Shown piece after piece: positions 1-11,650 of a stretch of DNA of 64,000 nt. The notes beneath the pieces were generated by a model. The model saw nothing but the letters and a program-made list of their open reading frames with translations. It had not been told where the DNA came from and did no database searches. Source of the stretch: Paragordius varius (Eukaryota > Nematomorpha); contig OZ176053.1 of NCBI GenBank assembly GCA_964247055.1, positions 9,548,001 through 9,612,000 of the forward strand, written 5' to 3'. The translations under genes were made by a program, and so were the position numbers. The first letter of the stretch is position 1; the number at the start of each line of letters is the position of its first letter.

Positions 1-1580
1 ATTTTTCATGAATTTCAATGCATAAACATAACAATTCCATAATGTATTATTAGCAATAAATAATTTTCATCTTTTTAATTTAGCCGGTAGAATACGAATT
101 TAGGTTGTACTTTGATCCCAAACCATAAATATGCAAATAAGTGTTTCTGATAATTTCCATCTAACCAATCATTGTATATAACTTCTAAACTTGCTAAATT
201 ATTTACATATCTTTATATTACAGAATTCCAGAAATAAATACAGTGAGCAGCTTTGACGCTGTAGAGAAACAACGCTTAAAATATATATTCAAAATTTGTT
301 ATCTTCCAAATTATATTATTACCACCACAACTGATCATCGTTATTTGAGCGCAATATGTTTTAGCATGATTAAGCTTGCAATTCTGAATACTGCTCTCTG
401 TTCCAGAACATTGAATTCCTTTGATAGATTGTAGAAAATGTGAGGTTTTGAAGGAGTCGGACTAACAAATATTATTAATAAATATACAGTTTGTCGAATT
501 TAGGGGTACCTTTACGTTTAAAACTATTTTTCTATATGGAGTCGATAATAGGCCGAGTAATACAATAGGGATAAATAAAAAACAGCATATTTAGCAATTA
601 TAAGTTTTTAGCTAAAACTCAAAAAACAGCTACATTTTCGCCATATAAATATATTCAATAACAAACTAAAAATATATTAATCGGTGTTCTTGTGAAATTT
701 TTAACATGTCAAAATATACCATCTGCACTTTAACGGTGTGCTTTAAAAGTTGGTCTTGAATATTTTATTGGCCCTTAAACATTTTTTTTGTATTTACTAT
801 CAAACTATGTGTATTTATCTATCCTAGCAACTTTTAACCTAACATTTCATTCAATATTAATTTTTTTATCGAGAACAGTATCTTTCATTCAGTCTTGAAA
901 TATTATTTTTATTAATAAGGTTTAAAGGCAGGCTTATTTAAAAATATTTTTTCTGGGTTATTAATTTCTTATTCGTTAACAACAATATTTAATAGCGAAT
1001 TTAGAAAAAATATTAAACAATCTATTCAAATTTGTTTATATAAATCCTGTTGCACCTATTTTTAAATCTTTAGTTTACTACAGCGAATAATCACATTTGC
1101 CTATAATTATTATTTTTTTGGAAAGGATATGCTAATTGGCAATTTTCGAAATTGGATGAAAAATCAATTGATTTTGTACCTTATTGCGGGATGATCATGA
1201 CAGTCTCGAAAAAATCAAAATATATTTTAGCTTTTACCATAAATATAATATATAAAAATATATTTGATATGAAAAATGTAACCATTCATCGATTTTTATT
1301 TGTATTTATTAAATGATATAGACAGTGCAAAAACCATATTAATTGTTCAATTTTTTATTTTTATTTCAAACATATTTTTTGCATTATATATTAACGGTTA
1401 CAACAGTGTGAGTACTTATACATTTCTACTTTTATATTAATATTGCCAGGGAGCTATTCAGCGAAGAGCACTATTATTGGTGAATAAAAAGAAAAAGCGA
1501 AAAAAATAACTTTAGGCCAATAATATATATCTTTGGATATGGTTAAAATAAACGAAAAACTAGCATATATATAATTTATT
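1..1580. other. AT-rich non-coding stretch
   Basis: No reading frame here resembles a known family. Short frames such as the one near 243-434 have composition typical of random AT-rich DNA. I see no splice-bounded exon and no clear terminal inverted repeat. Confidence 0.5.
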
Positions 1581-2341
1581 AAAAAATTTAAGCTGAAATG
1601 CGTACAAATATAAAAAATATATGATCAAAAAAATTACGTAACCTGTCTTCTCCGTGGGGCCATATAACGAATATGTCATCGACATAACGTAGCCACATGG
1701 TAGGAAGAAATTCGGAAGTGTTAAATATCTGTTTTTCTAGGTTTTCCATGATATCTGCTAGGATTGGGGATATGCTTAGTCCCATTGGTGTACCATTGTT
1801 TTGAAGGTAAAACTCGTTATTGAAAACAAAATATGTATTATATAGACATATCCGGATCAATTTAGGTATATCTTGAGACCTGTTTGTGTAAAACTGCTTA
1901 TTATATCCATAATTTATGATTTGGGTATTTTTGTAAAGAGTGATTCTACATCTAGTGTTACTAAGAGGTCGGTGTCTTGAATTTGTAAATTTTTAATTTT
2001 GGAAATAAAATTAGAACTGTTTTTAACGTATGAGTTTGTTTTGTGCGCAAATGGTTTTAGGTGTTTAAGAAGTTGTTTTGAGAGTTTGTCGGATGAAGTG
2101 TTAATGTTGCACACTATGGGACGTAGTGGCGTTCCTTGTTTGTGGATTTTAGGTAGGCCATATATCCTGGGTGGGATTGTAAATTTTGGTGTGGCGGCTG
2201 TTTTTTCTTTAGGTGTTAATGATGATTCTTTGAGGGCTTTTTTAATTAAGTTAGTTATTCTTGTTGTGGGATCTTTTTAACAATAGTATAATCGTCAGTT
2301 TTCAATAAATCGTCTATTTTGTTTACATACTGGGATTTTGA
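1581..2341 (-). mobile_element. Penelope-like element fragment, reverse transcriptase part (inverted copy)
   Basis: Read on the minus strand from about 2341 down, this encodes the N-terminal and core part of a Penelope-like reverse transcriptase: a YGLPKIHK-type segment, TPLRPIV, motif A (LDVESLFTKIP), motif B (NNGTPMGLSISPILAD) and motif C (YVDDIF). One frame break lies near 2275 in an A-run. After the RT core (FFDHI, about 1630) the sequence jumps directly to the element's 3' tail: 1590-1622 is the inverse of 3862-3894 in the plus copy. The part encoding the RT C-terminus and the endonuclease is therefore deleted. The copy is dead. It sits 5'-to-5' with the plus copy that starts near 2354. 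Confidence 0.85.
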
Positions 2342-2353
2342 CATAATCACAGT

Positions 2354-3905
2354 AGCATTATACGTCCCATAGTGAGCAACATTAACACTCCATCCGACAA
2401 ACTCTTAAAACAACTTCTTAAACACCTAAAACCATTTGCGCACAAAACAAACTCATACGTTAAAAACAGTTCTAATTTTATTTCCAAAATTAAAAATTTA
2501 CAAATTCAAGACACCGACCTTTTAGTAACACTAGATGTAGAATCACTCTTTACAAAAATACCCAAATCAGAAATTATGGATATAATAAACAGTTTTACAC
2601 AAACAGGTCTCCAGATATACCTAAATTGATCCGGATATGTCTATATAATACATATTTTGTTTTCAATAACGAGTTTTACCTTCAAAACAATGGTACACCA
2701 ATGGGACTAAGCATATAACCAATCCTAGCAGTTAACTGCATGGAAAACCTAGAAAAACAGATATTTAACACTTCCGAATTTCTTCCTACCATGTGGCTAC
2801 GTTATGTCGATGACATATTCGTTATATGGCCCCACGGAGAAGGCAGGTTACGTAATTTTTTTGATCATATAAACAAAATGAATAAAAATATTAATACCAT
2901 GGAATACAATAATACCTCTATAAGTTTTTTAGATACATACTACCAAAACACCCGATGGCCATCTCAATCACACGGTCTATCGCAAACCAACCCACACCAA
3001 CCTCTACTTAAACGCTCACTCACACCACCACCCAGCTCAAAAACATTCAGTTATTAAAACACTCATCCATAGAGCCTATGACATATGTGACTCAGCATTA
3101 ACATACGTTCAAAAATGGCTACCCCAAACAACTTTTTGATAAAATTCTTCACAAAACCTCAAATAAAAAGGAAAATAATTTTGTATCACAGCTATCTTAC
3201 CTTTCATTAATAAGGATACCACCAAAATCGGTAATATCTCAATAAATTTAATATCCGTACAGTGTATAAGCCAATGAAAAAACTGATCAATCTAATCAAA
3301 TACAAAGATCCGATACCCAAGAATAGACTACCTGGTATATACAATGCCACATGTTTATGTGAAAGCGTCTATACAGGTGAAAGTGGTAGAAGTATAGACG
3401 TTCGTTTACGTGAAAACTCCCAATACATTCGTCTTAATAAACCCACCTCAGGTTTATCTGAACACGTTTGCATGGAAGGAAACTTAATTGCTGACACCAA
3501 AGTAATTAGAAATATAGAAAACTATAACAAGCGTCTCATACGCGAATCAATAGAAATAAAGAAACAGAATGCATCACTTAATAGAGACGATGGCCTAATA
3601 ATGTCCCCTTTTTGGATATATATATTAATAGAATAACAATATCAATCCATTATAATTATAACACATCCATAACAATTATCAATATTTATGTCTTTAATAA
3701 TGTTGTAAAGGTAATTGATTTTTTCCAGTATACAAGAATTTTGATGTTACTGGTTTTTTTCATCAATTATCTATATCACACTATATAAGGCATCTTAATA
3801 CGTTACAATTCATTTCATATTTTTTCGATAAAGACTTTACTATAAAAGTCGAAAATTAAAATATATATTTTTTATATTTGTACGCATTTCAGCTTAATTT
3901 TTTTA
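2354..3905 (+). mobile_element. Penelope-like element, RT plus GIY-YIG endonuclease pseudogene
   Basis: This is a 5'-truncated Penelope-like retroelement. It starts inside the RT at the equivalent of RPIV. RT motif A (LDVESLFTKIP) is at about 2520-2570 and motif C (YVDDIF) at about 2800-2820. A GIY-YIG endonuclease (GIYNATC, then VYTGESGRSIDVRLRE) lies at about 3328-3410, followed by an AT-rich 3' tail to about 3900. PLEs use the GIY-YIG nuclease with a telomerase-related RT for target-primed insertion. Stops and frameshifts (about 2628, 2717, 3057) make it non-functional. The second half of the GIY-YIG signature reads VYTG rather than the usual VYIG. Together with 1581-2341 it forms an inverted, head-to-head pair whose outer ends are the same 3' tail. 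Confidence 0.88.
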
Positions 3906-4371
3906 ATCAATTTCATAAATACAATGCGTAATTCTCTTAATTTTAGTATATATATATATATATACTTATACTGTATGTAGACGAAATCAAATTTAGCGGT
4001 TATAATTCTTGCATAATTAAATTTTTTTACCCAAACGAAGGCAATACCATTTTCAGCCAAAAACAACATTTTTAAAATAGAGATTTTATTTTCAATCAAA
4101 GACTAATAAAAAGTTGCGTTGCTTAAAAAAATGTTGCGTTGAATGAAATATTGCTGCGTTTTCTTGAAAATTTTGCGTTTGATTGAAAAAATGATAGATA
4201 TAGTTGAAAAAGTGTTGAATTCGACTGAAAATGGGTTATTAACGAGAAAAGGCTTTATCTGCATCATTTCAAAGATATATAAAAATTATATTTTGCCGAA
4301 TTAGGAAAATAAAAAGCGTGTTTAACTATATATATATTTTGATTATTAGATCTTTGACCTTTTTTATTCAC
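3906..4371. other. AT-rich spacer
   Basis: AT-rich DNA with a short run of TTGCGTT/TTGAAA-type imperfect repeats at about 4110-4230. No gene recognised. Confidence 0.4.
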
Positions 4372-4665
4372 ACGACCGGGCCGCATGCGGGCATCTGAAA
4401 CTTTTGGGTGCCACCGCGAAAATTTGGAATCCATAATTTTGTAAAGTTTACAAAATCTTTTTAAAATATTTTCCATTTTTAAAGAAATTAGATTTATTCA
4501 TAATTATATCCTTGGATTTTTTTTAAATATGTTTATCAAAATAGCAAGAGCGAGAAAAATTGTTGCATTCTTTTTATCTTATGTTTGAAATCTAATAAAT
4601 TATTTTTGAATTCCCATATATATTTCGAATGAGGCCCGCAGAGCCATTTGTGTTGGGCACCCCTG
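4372..4665. mobile_element. Degenerate hAT-type MITE (copy of the 43306 family)
   Basis: The right end reads GAGCCATTTGTGTTGGGCAC then CCCTG, which inverts to a CAGGGGTGCCCAACAC-type hAT terminus followed by GC-rich GGCCC. The body matches the element at 43306-43623, for example the shared TTTGAAATCTAATAAATTAT before the right end. The left terminus is truncated or rearranged; it begins in a GGGCCGCATGCGGG palindrome. It has no coding capacity and would have been mobilised in trans by a hAT transposase. Confidence 0.6.
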
Positions 4666-4827
4666 ATATAAACCATCTTGTTTTAAGATAATTTGTTTAA
4701 TCTTTATAAAAAAACGAAAAACAGCTGACAGCTAAAAATTAAGTATTTGGGTTTTATCGATACTATTGCAACTGACTCTTAATTATTTTTATAAAAGTTT
4801 AAAATTACATCGTTTAACCCAACATAC

Positions 4828-4831
<4 letters not shown>

Positions 4832-4889
<58 letters not shown>
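4832..4889. repeat. (TA)n microsatellite
   Basis: About 29 uninterrupted TA dinucleotides. The overlapping open frames rich in Ile-Tyr are artefacts of this repeat. Confidence 0.95.
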
Positions 4890-4891
<2 letters not shown>

Positions 4892-6251
4892 CTTCTAAAA
4901 GAGATAACGGACGAATCTGAGATATTGTAGGATGACCCATTTGCTGGCATAACAAATGCGCTGATGTTATATCTAATCCTAACCAACATACAGGGACAAA
5001 TGATTGAATCTCTCGTGAATATATCAATATTTCTTTTAGGGTGGAATTCGCAACTTCAATAGACTGTACTTTGATAGTAATAAATTATTATATGTTATAT
5101 ATATGTACAATAAAGATATTTCGGCTGATCCAGCGTATATCAATCAACCAACATGTCCCCACCTATGTAACGTGTGTTACAAAGTACTACGCCATATCAC
5201 TTTTTTTCTTTTCAAACTTTAACTTGTCGATGTATGCATGGTATGAAAGACTCAAATTTTTTCATGAAACGTATGATGAGCTTCGGAATCCAAAATATTT
5301 TAGGTAAAACATACAAGATGAATAAATGCCGAAAAACTCCACCATACACCGGACTATCATTTTGGATTTGAAACCTGAAGTAAAAAGCTCACCGGATATA
5401 TGAAAAAATTAAAACAACGGTTTAATCTACAATAGAATTATGGCTCTTGGGTCAAAATTTACACCAACTTTCTTTATAAACCGGAACAATTTAAAATTCT
5501 TAAAAATTTTCGTCATATTTTTAAAATTTGATCAAATAGATTTGAAATAATTTTACAATATATTTTTGAAACCTAAAAAAACAGTTTTTGTCAAAGCTTC
5601 ATTAAGTTTTTTATTATTTTATAGCTAATATAAATATTATAAGATAAAATTTGAAACTCCATTATAATGTTTGGAATACCTCGGTTTTTGGCACTATTTT
5701 ATATAGGCATTTACCCCTATACGGATTTTGAAGGCCTATCATTTACACCCCCTATTTCGCACAGGTACCCACAAATTTTAAAGTTTCACACCTTACGCAT
5801 AAATGCTCTTTAAAACGTAGTCTAATCAATTATTTTATAATCCAAAATATCTCATATGAGAAAAGGAGAATGGTTATATGGTGGCAATCATTTAAATTAA
5901 TGGTTACCAACCGTTTATGTTGACGCCCCACCAGATTTAAAACTCCACACCCTTTCCTTCCAAAAAAACAAAAATAATAATGCAATTATTATAATATTAA
6001 ATCAATGTATTCCCTGTACCTGCAATGAATTAAATAATTTTTCTATATTGGGGGCACTTTATAATTCATCTGAGATCCCGATTACGCTTAAATTTGTTTC
6101 TAGTTTAAATTTTTTAATTTAATTATCCAAATTTTTCCGTTTTAAAAGGCGATGTCCCCCATTCGGGAACCACTGGTTTAAACCGACACGCATCATATAA
6201 ATTTATTTCGGGTACATAAACTTTTAAGTCCTTTCCCTTCAATGAAAAGAC

Positions 6252-6296
<45 letters not shown>

Positions 6297-6728
6297 TATA
6301 TTATTATTTCGTTTAAAGGGTAATATACTCCATTTTTGCGAAAACAATATTCGAAACATATATCTTTTTTGAAGGAAGAATAATCATCAGCCTTTAATAG
6401 AGCTTTTCCGAAAAAAAAAACGTTTGCAAAGATGATCAATTTTTTTAGTATAATGTGAACCTTACTTTTAAGTATTTTTAGTTGATAAGTATTATAATTT
6501 TTAGAGAAATGTTTCATTCAATAAATTTTGGCTACAATATATGTGGGTTACCAATTTTACAAAACTTTCAGCCACATTCTATACTTAAAATGTAAACCCG
6601 GAATCTGGACAATTTGACAGAATGAAAGGAGTCGAAACCATTTTAATTGTAATTATTTTCTGTAACCGTTTTATAAAATATATTTAGAACCGGACCGAAA
6701 CCAAAACAATAATATCGGCTAAATATAC
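4890..6728. other. Non-coding AT-rich DNA with a (TA)n tract
   Basis: No gene recognised. It contains a second TA tract at about 6257-6290. Short frames at 5041-5371 and 6296-6517 lack recognisable domains and are not flanked by convincing splice sites. Confidence 0.4.
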
Positions 6729-6855
6729 TGCAAATTTCATCAGTTCCATCTTCGCAGTCTATCTGACCATCACACCTTGATGAAAGGGGTATGCATTGAG
6801 GTTTGCGTAAACAGATCCACTCGCTTTTACCGCAGGTTAAGGGAATGGTTAAATT
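6729..6855 (-). CDS. Solitary LDL-receptor class A (LDLa) domain exon
   Basis: This minus-strand exon of 42 codons plus one base is bounded by a TTTTAG acceptor and a GTATAT donor. It encodes one LDLa module with all six cysteines in order. The diagnostic calcium-binding end reads RCDGQIDCEDGTDEIC, with the conserved Asp and Glu ligands. LDLa modules are extracellular calcium-binding repeats found in lipoprotein receptors, mosaic serine proteases and chitin-binding proteins. No other exon of the same protein is recognised nearby. On this strand it lies about 4.8 kb downstream of the stop of the serine protease (11651), so it cannot belong to the C-terminus of that transcript. It may come from a neighbouring mosaic gene, an alternatively spliced form, or a broken duplicate. 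Confidence 0.75.
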
Positions 6856-7512
6856 CTAAAATAAAAGATTGTGATATATTGTTATATTTAATAGAAAAAT
6901 AAAAATATTTGGCTAAGCAAAAAGTATAAAAAATAATAGATTTCGACTTTCATCAATCCCTTTATCAAATTAGAGCAAAATTGTAAAAAAATTAACGTAT
7001 TTACGTATAAGCGTAATAATTTATCCTTTATAATACGTATTCAAGTGTGATAAATTGTTGTATTTTGTTTTTAATGTTTTAAAGTTAAAAATTAAGTTCG
7101 GTGTCCAGAATGATAACTAAGATCATCCTCCATTTGAGATATAATTATATATAGATCGACTTCCAAATGAGGCTTTTGATAGATGGAAATGTACGAGTTT
7201 TGTTTTTATTGGTGTGGTTTATTCAAAACAGAAGTTTTAAGCCCGACCTTGTTGACTACTGTAAAATTTGTCGAAATTTATTGTATTCAGGGATTGCTAA
7301 AAAAATTATTCAATATGACCACACAATTACAAATAACAGTCGTTTTCATTTCCAACTATTTAAGGTTAAATTAGCAATTATACAATATCTTGAAAACAAG
7401 GAGTGGACTTTCTTTCTAAACAAATCTTAATAGTTTTACCTTGCATATGCAAAAATATTTTTACACATTAATAATATTTTATAATTTATATATATAATAT
7501 TCAAATATTCTT

Positions 7513-7720
7513 GTTAACACTTGGATCCAACACATTCATTTTAGTCCTTCGATTCAAATTGGGGTAGTTGGATACCCCAGGCATGTCAAAAATTTAATTC
7601 TTTAAAAAATATGGAAGGAATCAAAACCATGGCACAAAAATTTGCACTCATATAACATAAATAAACAGAAATATATAAAAAATTTTATTCAAAATACTTG
7701 ATATTACTTAATTTAAGCTA
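7513..7720. repeat. Dispersed repeat, copy 1 of 3
   Basis: The segment with TTAGTCCTTCGATTCAAATT and ATGGAAGGAATCAAAACCAT recurs in inverted orientation at about 62330-62530 and, more diverged, at about 62990-63130. No protein is encoded. It looks like an old dispersed non-autonomous element of unknown class. Confidence 0.6.
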
Positions 7721-8436
7721 AAACCCAAAGGTAAAAATTTAGTCAACGTGGCATGTGTGCAATGGTAAAATTGAAAATTACAAAATACACCGCTTTTTCT
7801 ATTTCCAAGGTTAGATGTAATTTAAATAAAAAATAGCTTTAATTTATACCCCTAAAATTAAATGAAGACGATATTTTTCAAAAATTTTTTAAAATAAAAA
7901 TGGCGTCCAAGTAGTTTGACATGAAATTTTTTTTCAAAACAAAATTTTATTAGGATATTTTAGCATATTTATATAAATTTTATTAGGATAGAAGGATAAA
8001 TTTAAATTGGTATTCTTTTCTCCAGTAGTTTCAAAATCATAACTTAAATTTAGTCTGGAGTATTTAGATATAAGAATTTGAATCGAAGTGTAAATAGAAT
8101 AATTTTACCCATATAAATTTAACATGCCTATGGTGAAATTTTTAAAAAACCTATAAGGCCTAATGGAATAACAGGTCTAAAAATTTTGATCCGGCACATT
8201 TTAAATTAGGGAATGAGTAAGACTGTACTCTATGTTAAATACGCCACCATTTAAAATAACGCAGAATGAATCAATTACTTCAAAATTCACAATATATAAA
8301 TTTAATTATGATTTTAGTATTTCCCAAGAATCGGACCGGTTCCTATTCTCGAATATTTTTTTTAACTTATTTAAGAAAAATACTTTTTTTTACCTCTTAC
8401 AATTTTTCGTAAGAAAGCGGTATCTATAGTCTATAT

Positions 8437-10357
8437 CAGTGGTACTCACCAAAAAAACTTGACGGGCCAAATAAAATATATTTTTTATCGAGGGCCATGA
8501 ACCTTATAATGGCAAATGTTCCATAGCTATTTGACACATATGCACAAATTTATATTCTAAATCAGCACAATGGATTTTTTGCGGATCGCATGGAAATCCA
8601 GCTAAAAACTCGTTTTAAACCATTTAATTTTAAAAATTAAAATATTTTGATTATTTTAATATTAATCAATAATTTTTACCAATTTGGTTTTGTCTCATGA
8701 CAGGCCAAATTTAATACGGCGTCCATATAATCATCGGTTAAGCGATTTCTGTATGTATTTTTGACATACTTCATTTTTGAATATACCGCACTAGCGTAAG
8801 TTGAGGTAAAAACAGTTAGAATATCTTGAGCACATTTTTTTATATTTTCATATTTATTTGGTTTATCTTGTGAAAACTCTACATATCTTACGATTCTCCT
8901 TGAGTATAGCCTCCAAATTGAAATCATTTTTAGAATCTACAAATTCTTCAATGATATGCGCCTGATCGAAACCGAAATGGTCTAATTGCATATATCCATA
9001 TGCCATGAATTTTCAACGAGTTTTAAGCAATTATCAATATTTTTTAATTCTTGAAATTTGACTTTCAATTCATTAGATTAAAATGTTAAATTATTGTCTT
9101 TCTCCGCGAATTCCATATTTTCTTCATGAATCGTTTTAAGTGCTGGAAAATATAGGAGAGTTTTATTTATAATCTTGTTTATACATTATTAATTTTTCTT
9201 CAAAAGCAACTATTTGATTAGAAAATTGGGTTTTTTTTGCTCCTTTGAAGACTTGTATTAAAAATACTTAATTCATACGTATTGTCGCAAAGGTAGGCTA
9301 AAACCCATCATTTGTTACTATTAATTTCCTCGTCAAACTTTGTGTTATCTTTTATAACAAAAAATTTATTTAATATTTGCTAAGGCTTAGCCATCTCACA
9401 GCGGTGTACAAAAGTATATCATCAAACTCACTGTGGATATTTTTCAAAAGGTTTTCGAATTTACGGCGGTTGAATTCTCTGCCACGGATGTAATTAACTA
9501 CATCCAAAACGGTTTTAATTACTGAATTGAGTGATTCATCTTTACACGCGAAACCAGGTTTTCCTGATGAATAAAGCAGTGAAAGGATAAAATAGTTTTT
9601 AAACTATATTTGTTTTTCAGGAATAAATCCTTTTATTCCAATCATAGAGGGACAGCCATTTGTGCAGATCGAAACTTTTTCATACGTATTCCATTATTAT
9701 CGAAAAAAGTGCATTATTTCGAGACAATCACTTCCTTTCGTTGTATTATATATTGGTGAAAATTTTAAATATTCCTCGTTGATTATGTTGTCCTTACATA
9801 TAAGGCAGGTAACAATATTTTATTTAAACGACAAAGAATTTTTTTCCCATTCTTTTTAATGGAGCGATTTTCATCTGATAATTCACGTTTAGCATTAGAT
9901 GTCACCCTTTGAAATTATGTTTAAATATTATGTAAATTTCAAAAATAGGAATATAGTTTGAATTATGCTATAAAAAACAGGTCGAAATTTAAGGATATTG
10001 ATTTGAACAATATTTTATTGGAATGAGATAAAAAAAAATGATGCAGGATAACAATGAAAAGAACTATATGGTAGTTTGGGTGAAAGGTTTGCTATAATAC
10101 AAAAAAATATAATACAGAAACAACGTGTGCCAAAATTTTGATGTTCATGTAGGAAAATTTTTTCACATTTCAAATTGGGAAAAATATAAAAATTACCAAA
10201 GTTAAATCTAAATAAATTAATATCAAAATAAGCGAAAATTTGTATATGTGTATTTAAAAATTCATCAAAAAAAATTATTTAGGTGTCAATATGATCATAG
10301 GGCATTTTTACAGCACTCTTAGGGCCGCATGCGGCCCGCGGGCCGCGGTTTGAACTG
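8437..10357 (-). mobile_element. hAT-family DNA transposon remnant with 8-bp target duplication
   Basis: The element starts CAGTGGTACTCACC and ends in ...GCGGTTTGAACTG. Identical 8-bp GTCTATAT copies flank it at 8429-8436 and 10358-10365, the target duplication length of hAT elements. On the minus strand, 8676-8930 encodes a hAT dimerisation (hATC) segment: a TVFTSTYASAVYSKMKYVKN-type motif followed by YRNRLTDDYMD. The rest of the transposase (about 8930-9900) is recognisable only in fragments and is full of stops, so the element is dead. The right end is GC-rich (GGCCGC runs), unlike its surroundings. The termini share only the CAG start and a degenerate GTTC/GTAC block. Confidence 0.85.
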
Positions 10358-10365
10358 GTCTATAT

Positions 10366-11650
10366 ACATATATTTATATACCACATATGTAAATTATGAA
10401 ATAATAGGCCATCTTTAAAACTGGGGTTATTGATAAAAAATTGACTTGATCCAGTTCCAATCGAATTTCCCATATAAGCAAAAAAATCAGATTTTCCTCC
10501 GAAAAACTAAATATTTTAAAACCAATTTTCCGAAAATCGCGGATGGTTTTTTATTAAGCCATGGTAAAGGCGGAACAAGCGCATGTGATTATCCCTAGCC
10601 CTGAAATTGTTTTAAACATATTTTAATATCAGATTTCAACTATTATTGGTCGGCAAAAAAATCGAAAAATACTTTATGCAATAAAAAATCACCACAAAAT
10701 GTTTTCCCTATTATAACATAAAAGTTTGTTAAAAGGCGTTTTTTAAACGTGTATTTTTACAGATTTTTTTCATACTGGCACTTAACCTTCATATACAAGA
10801 GTTTATTAAATTCTCTTTATACCATAAACCATCTAAATATAAACCCACAAATAAATTTGTTAAATTTAATCAAGTATCTTATGTGATGATCAACCTAAAA
10901 TTGTATTATATAAATATATGTTACACCTTATTGCCGTTTTTTCATAAGGACCAATTCGATTTGGTGTGAATTGCCAAGGTAAATATTCATTTTCATTTTT
11001 TGGATTTGTATAAGCTATTGAAAAAAGGAAGGGATAGTAATATTGCCCATAAAATTTACAATCAATTAAAACCCTATATTAAAAGCAAAATCAAACCGTG
11101 CTGAACCTCTTACATCTCTATGCCGGCACTGCCCAGAGACAATATATAATTAATTAAACATATTATCTAATTTTAAATCAACCTGGCCATACACGAATAT
11201 CCGATGCAATATGGGAATCCATAAAAATGTGGTTAAAAGTTGCATATTAAAAGGCACATGTATTGTAAAAGATATACTATTTTTTAAATATGTTTAACAG
11301 TAATTTTCTAGCATAAAAAATAAACATAAAACAGGGTATAGTAAACATTACAACAAATTTAATGTTACTAAACAATTTGTAAATTGGAGTAACTTACATT
11401 ACAGAAGTCAAGTTTATTAAAAACCTCGATTTTTATTACTTTGTCACATTAAAATTACAGTATTAACGGAGTGAAATCGAAACATCGACAACTACCGATC
11501 ATAAAAATAATTAATTTTGTGTTAATTATAATTTTTTTAAAATTACTGCGATCATGAACTATAAAATCTATGTGTTCTAAAATATTATACTCAATGTGAC
11601 AAATTACATTGATAAGAAAATATTTATTAAGGGGTTAACAAATGACATAG
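10366..11650. other. Non-coding interval
   Basis: AT-rich DNA between the hAT element and the last exon of the protease. No gene or repeat with clear borders is recognised. Confidence 0.4.

Noticed and set aside
4779-5027. Open frames rich in Ile-Tyr across (TA)n tracts (also at 6123-6359 and 43415-43649)
   Set aside because: They are translations of microsatellites.
7167-7430. 87-codon plus-strand frame
   Set aside because: No recognisable domain or splice-bounded context. Composition is like random AT-rich translation.
9541-9590. CTGATGA...GAAA as another hammerhead core
   Set aside because: No complementary stem between the two motifs, and it lies inside the decayed hAT transposase region.
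6729-11650. LDLa exon as C-terminal part of the serine protease
   Set aside because: The protease ends with a TGA after a complete S1 C-terminus at 11651, and the LDLa exon lies downstream of it.
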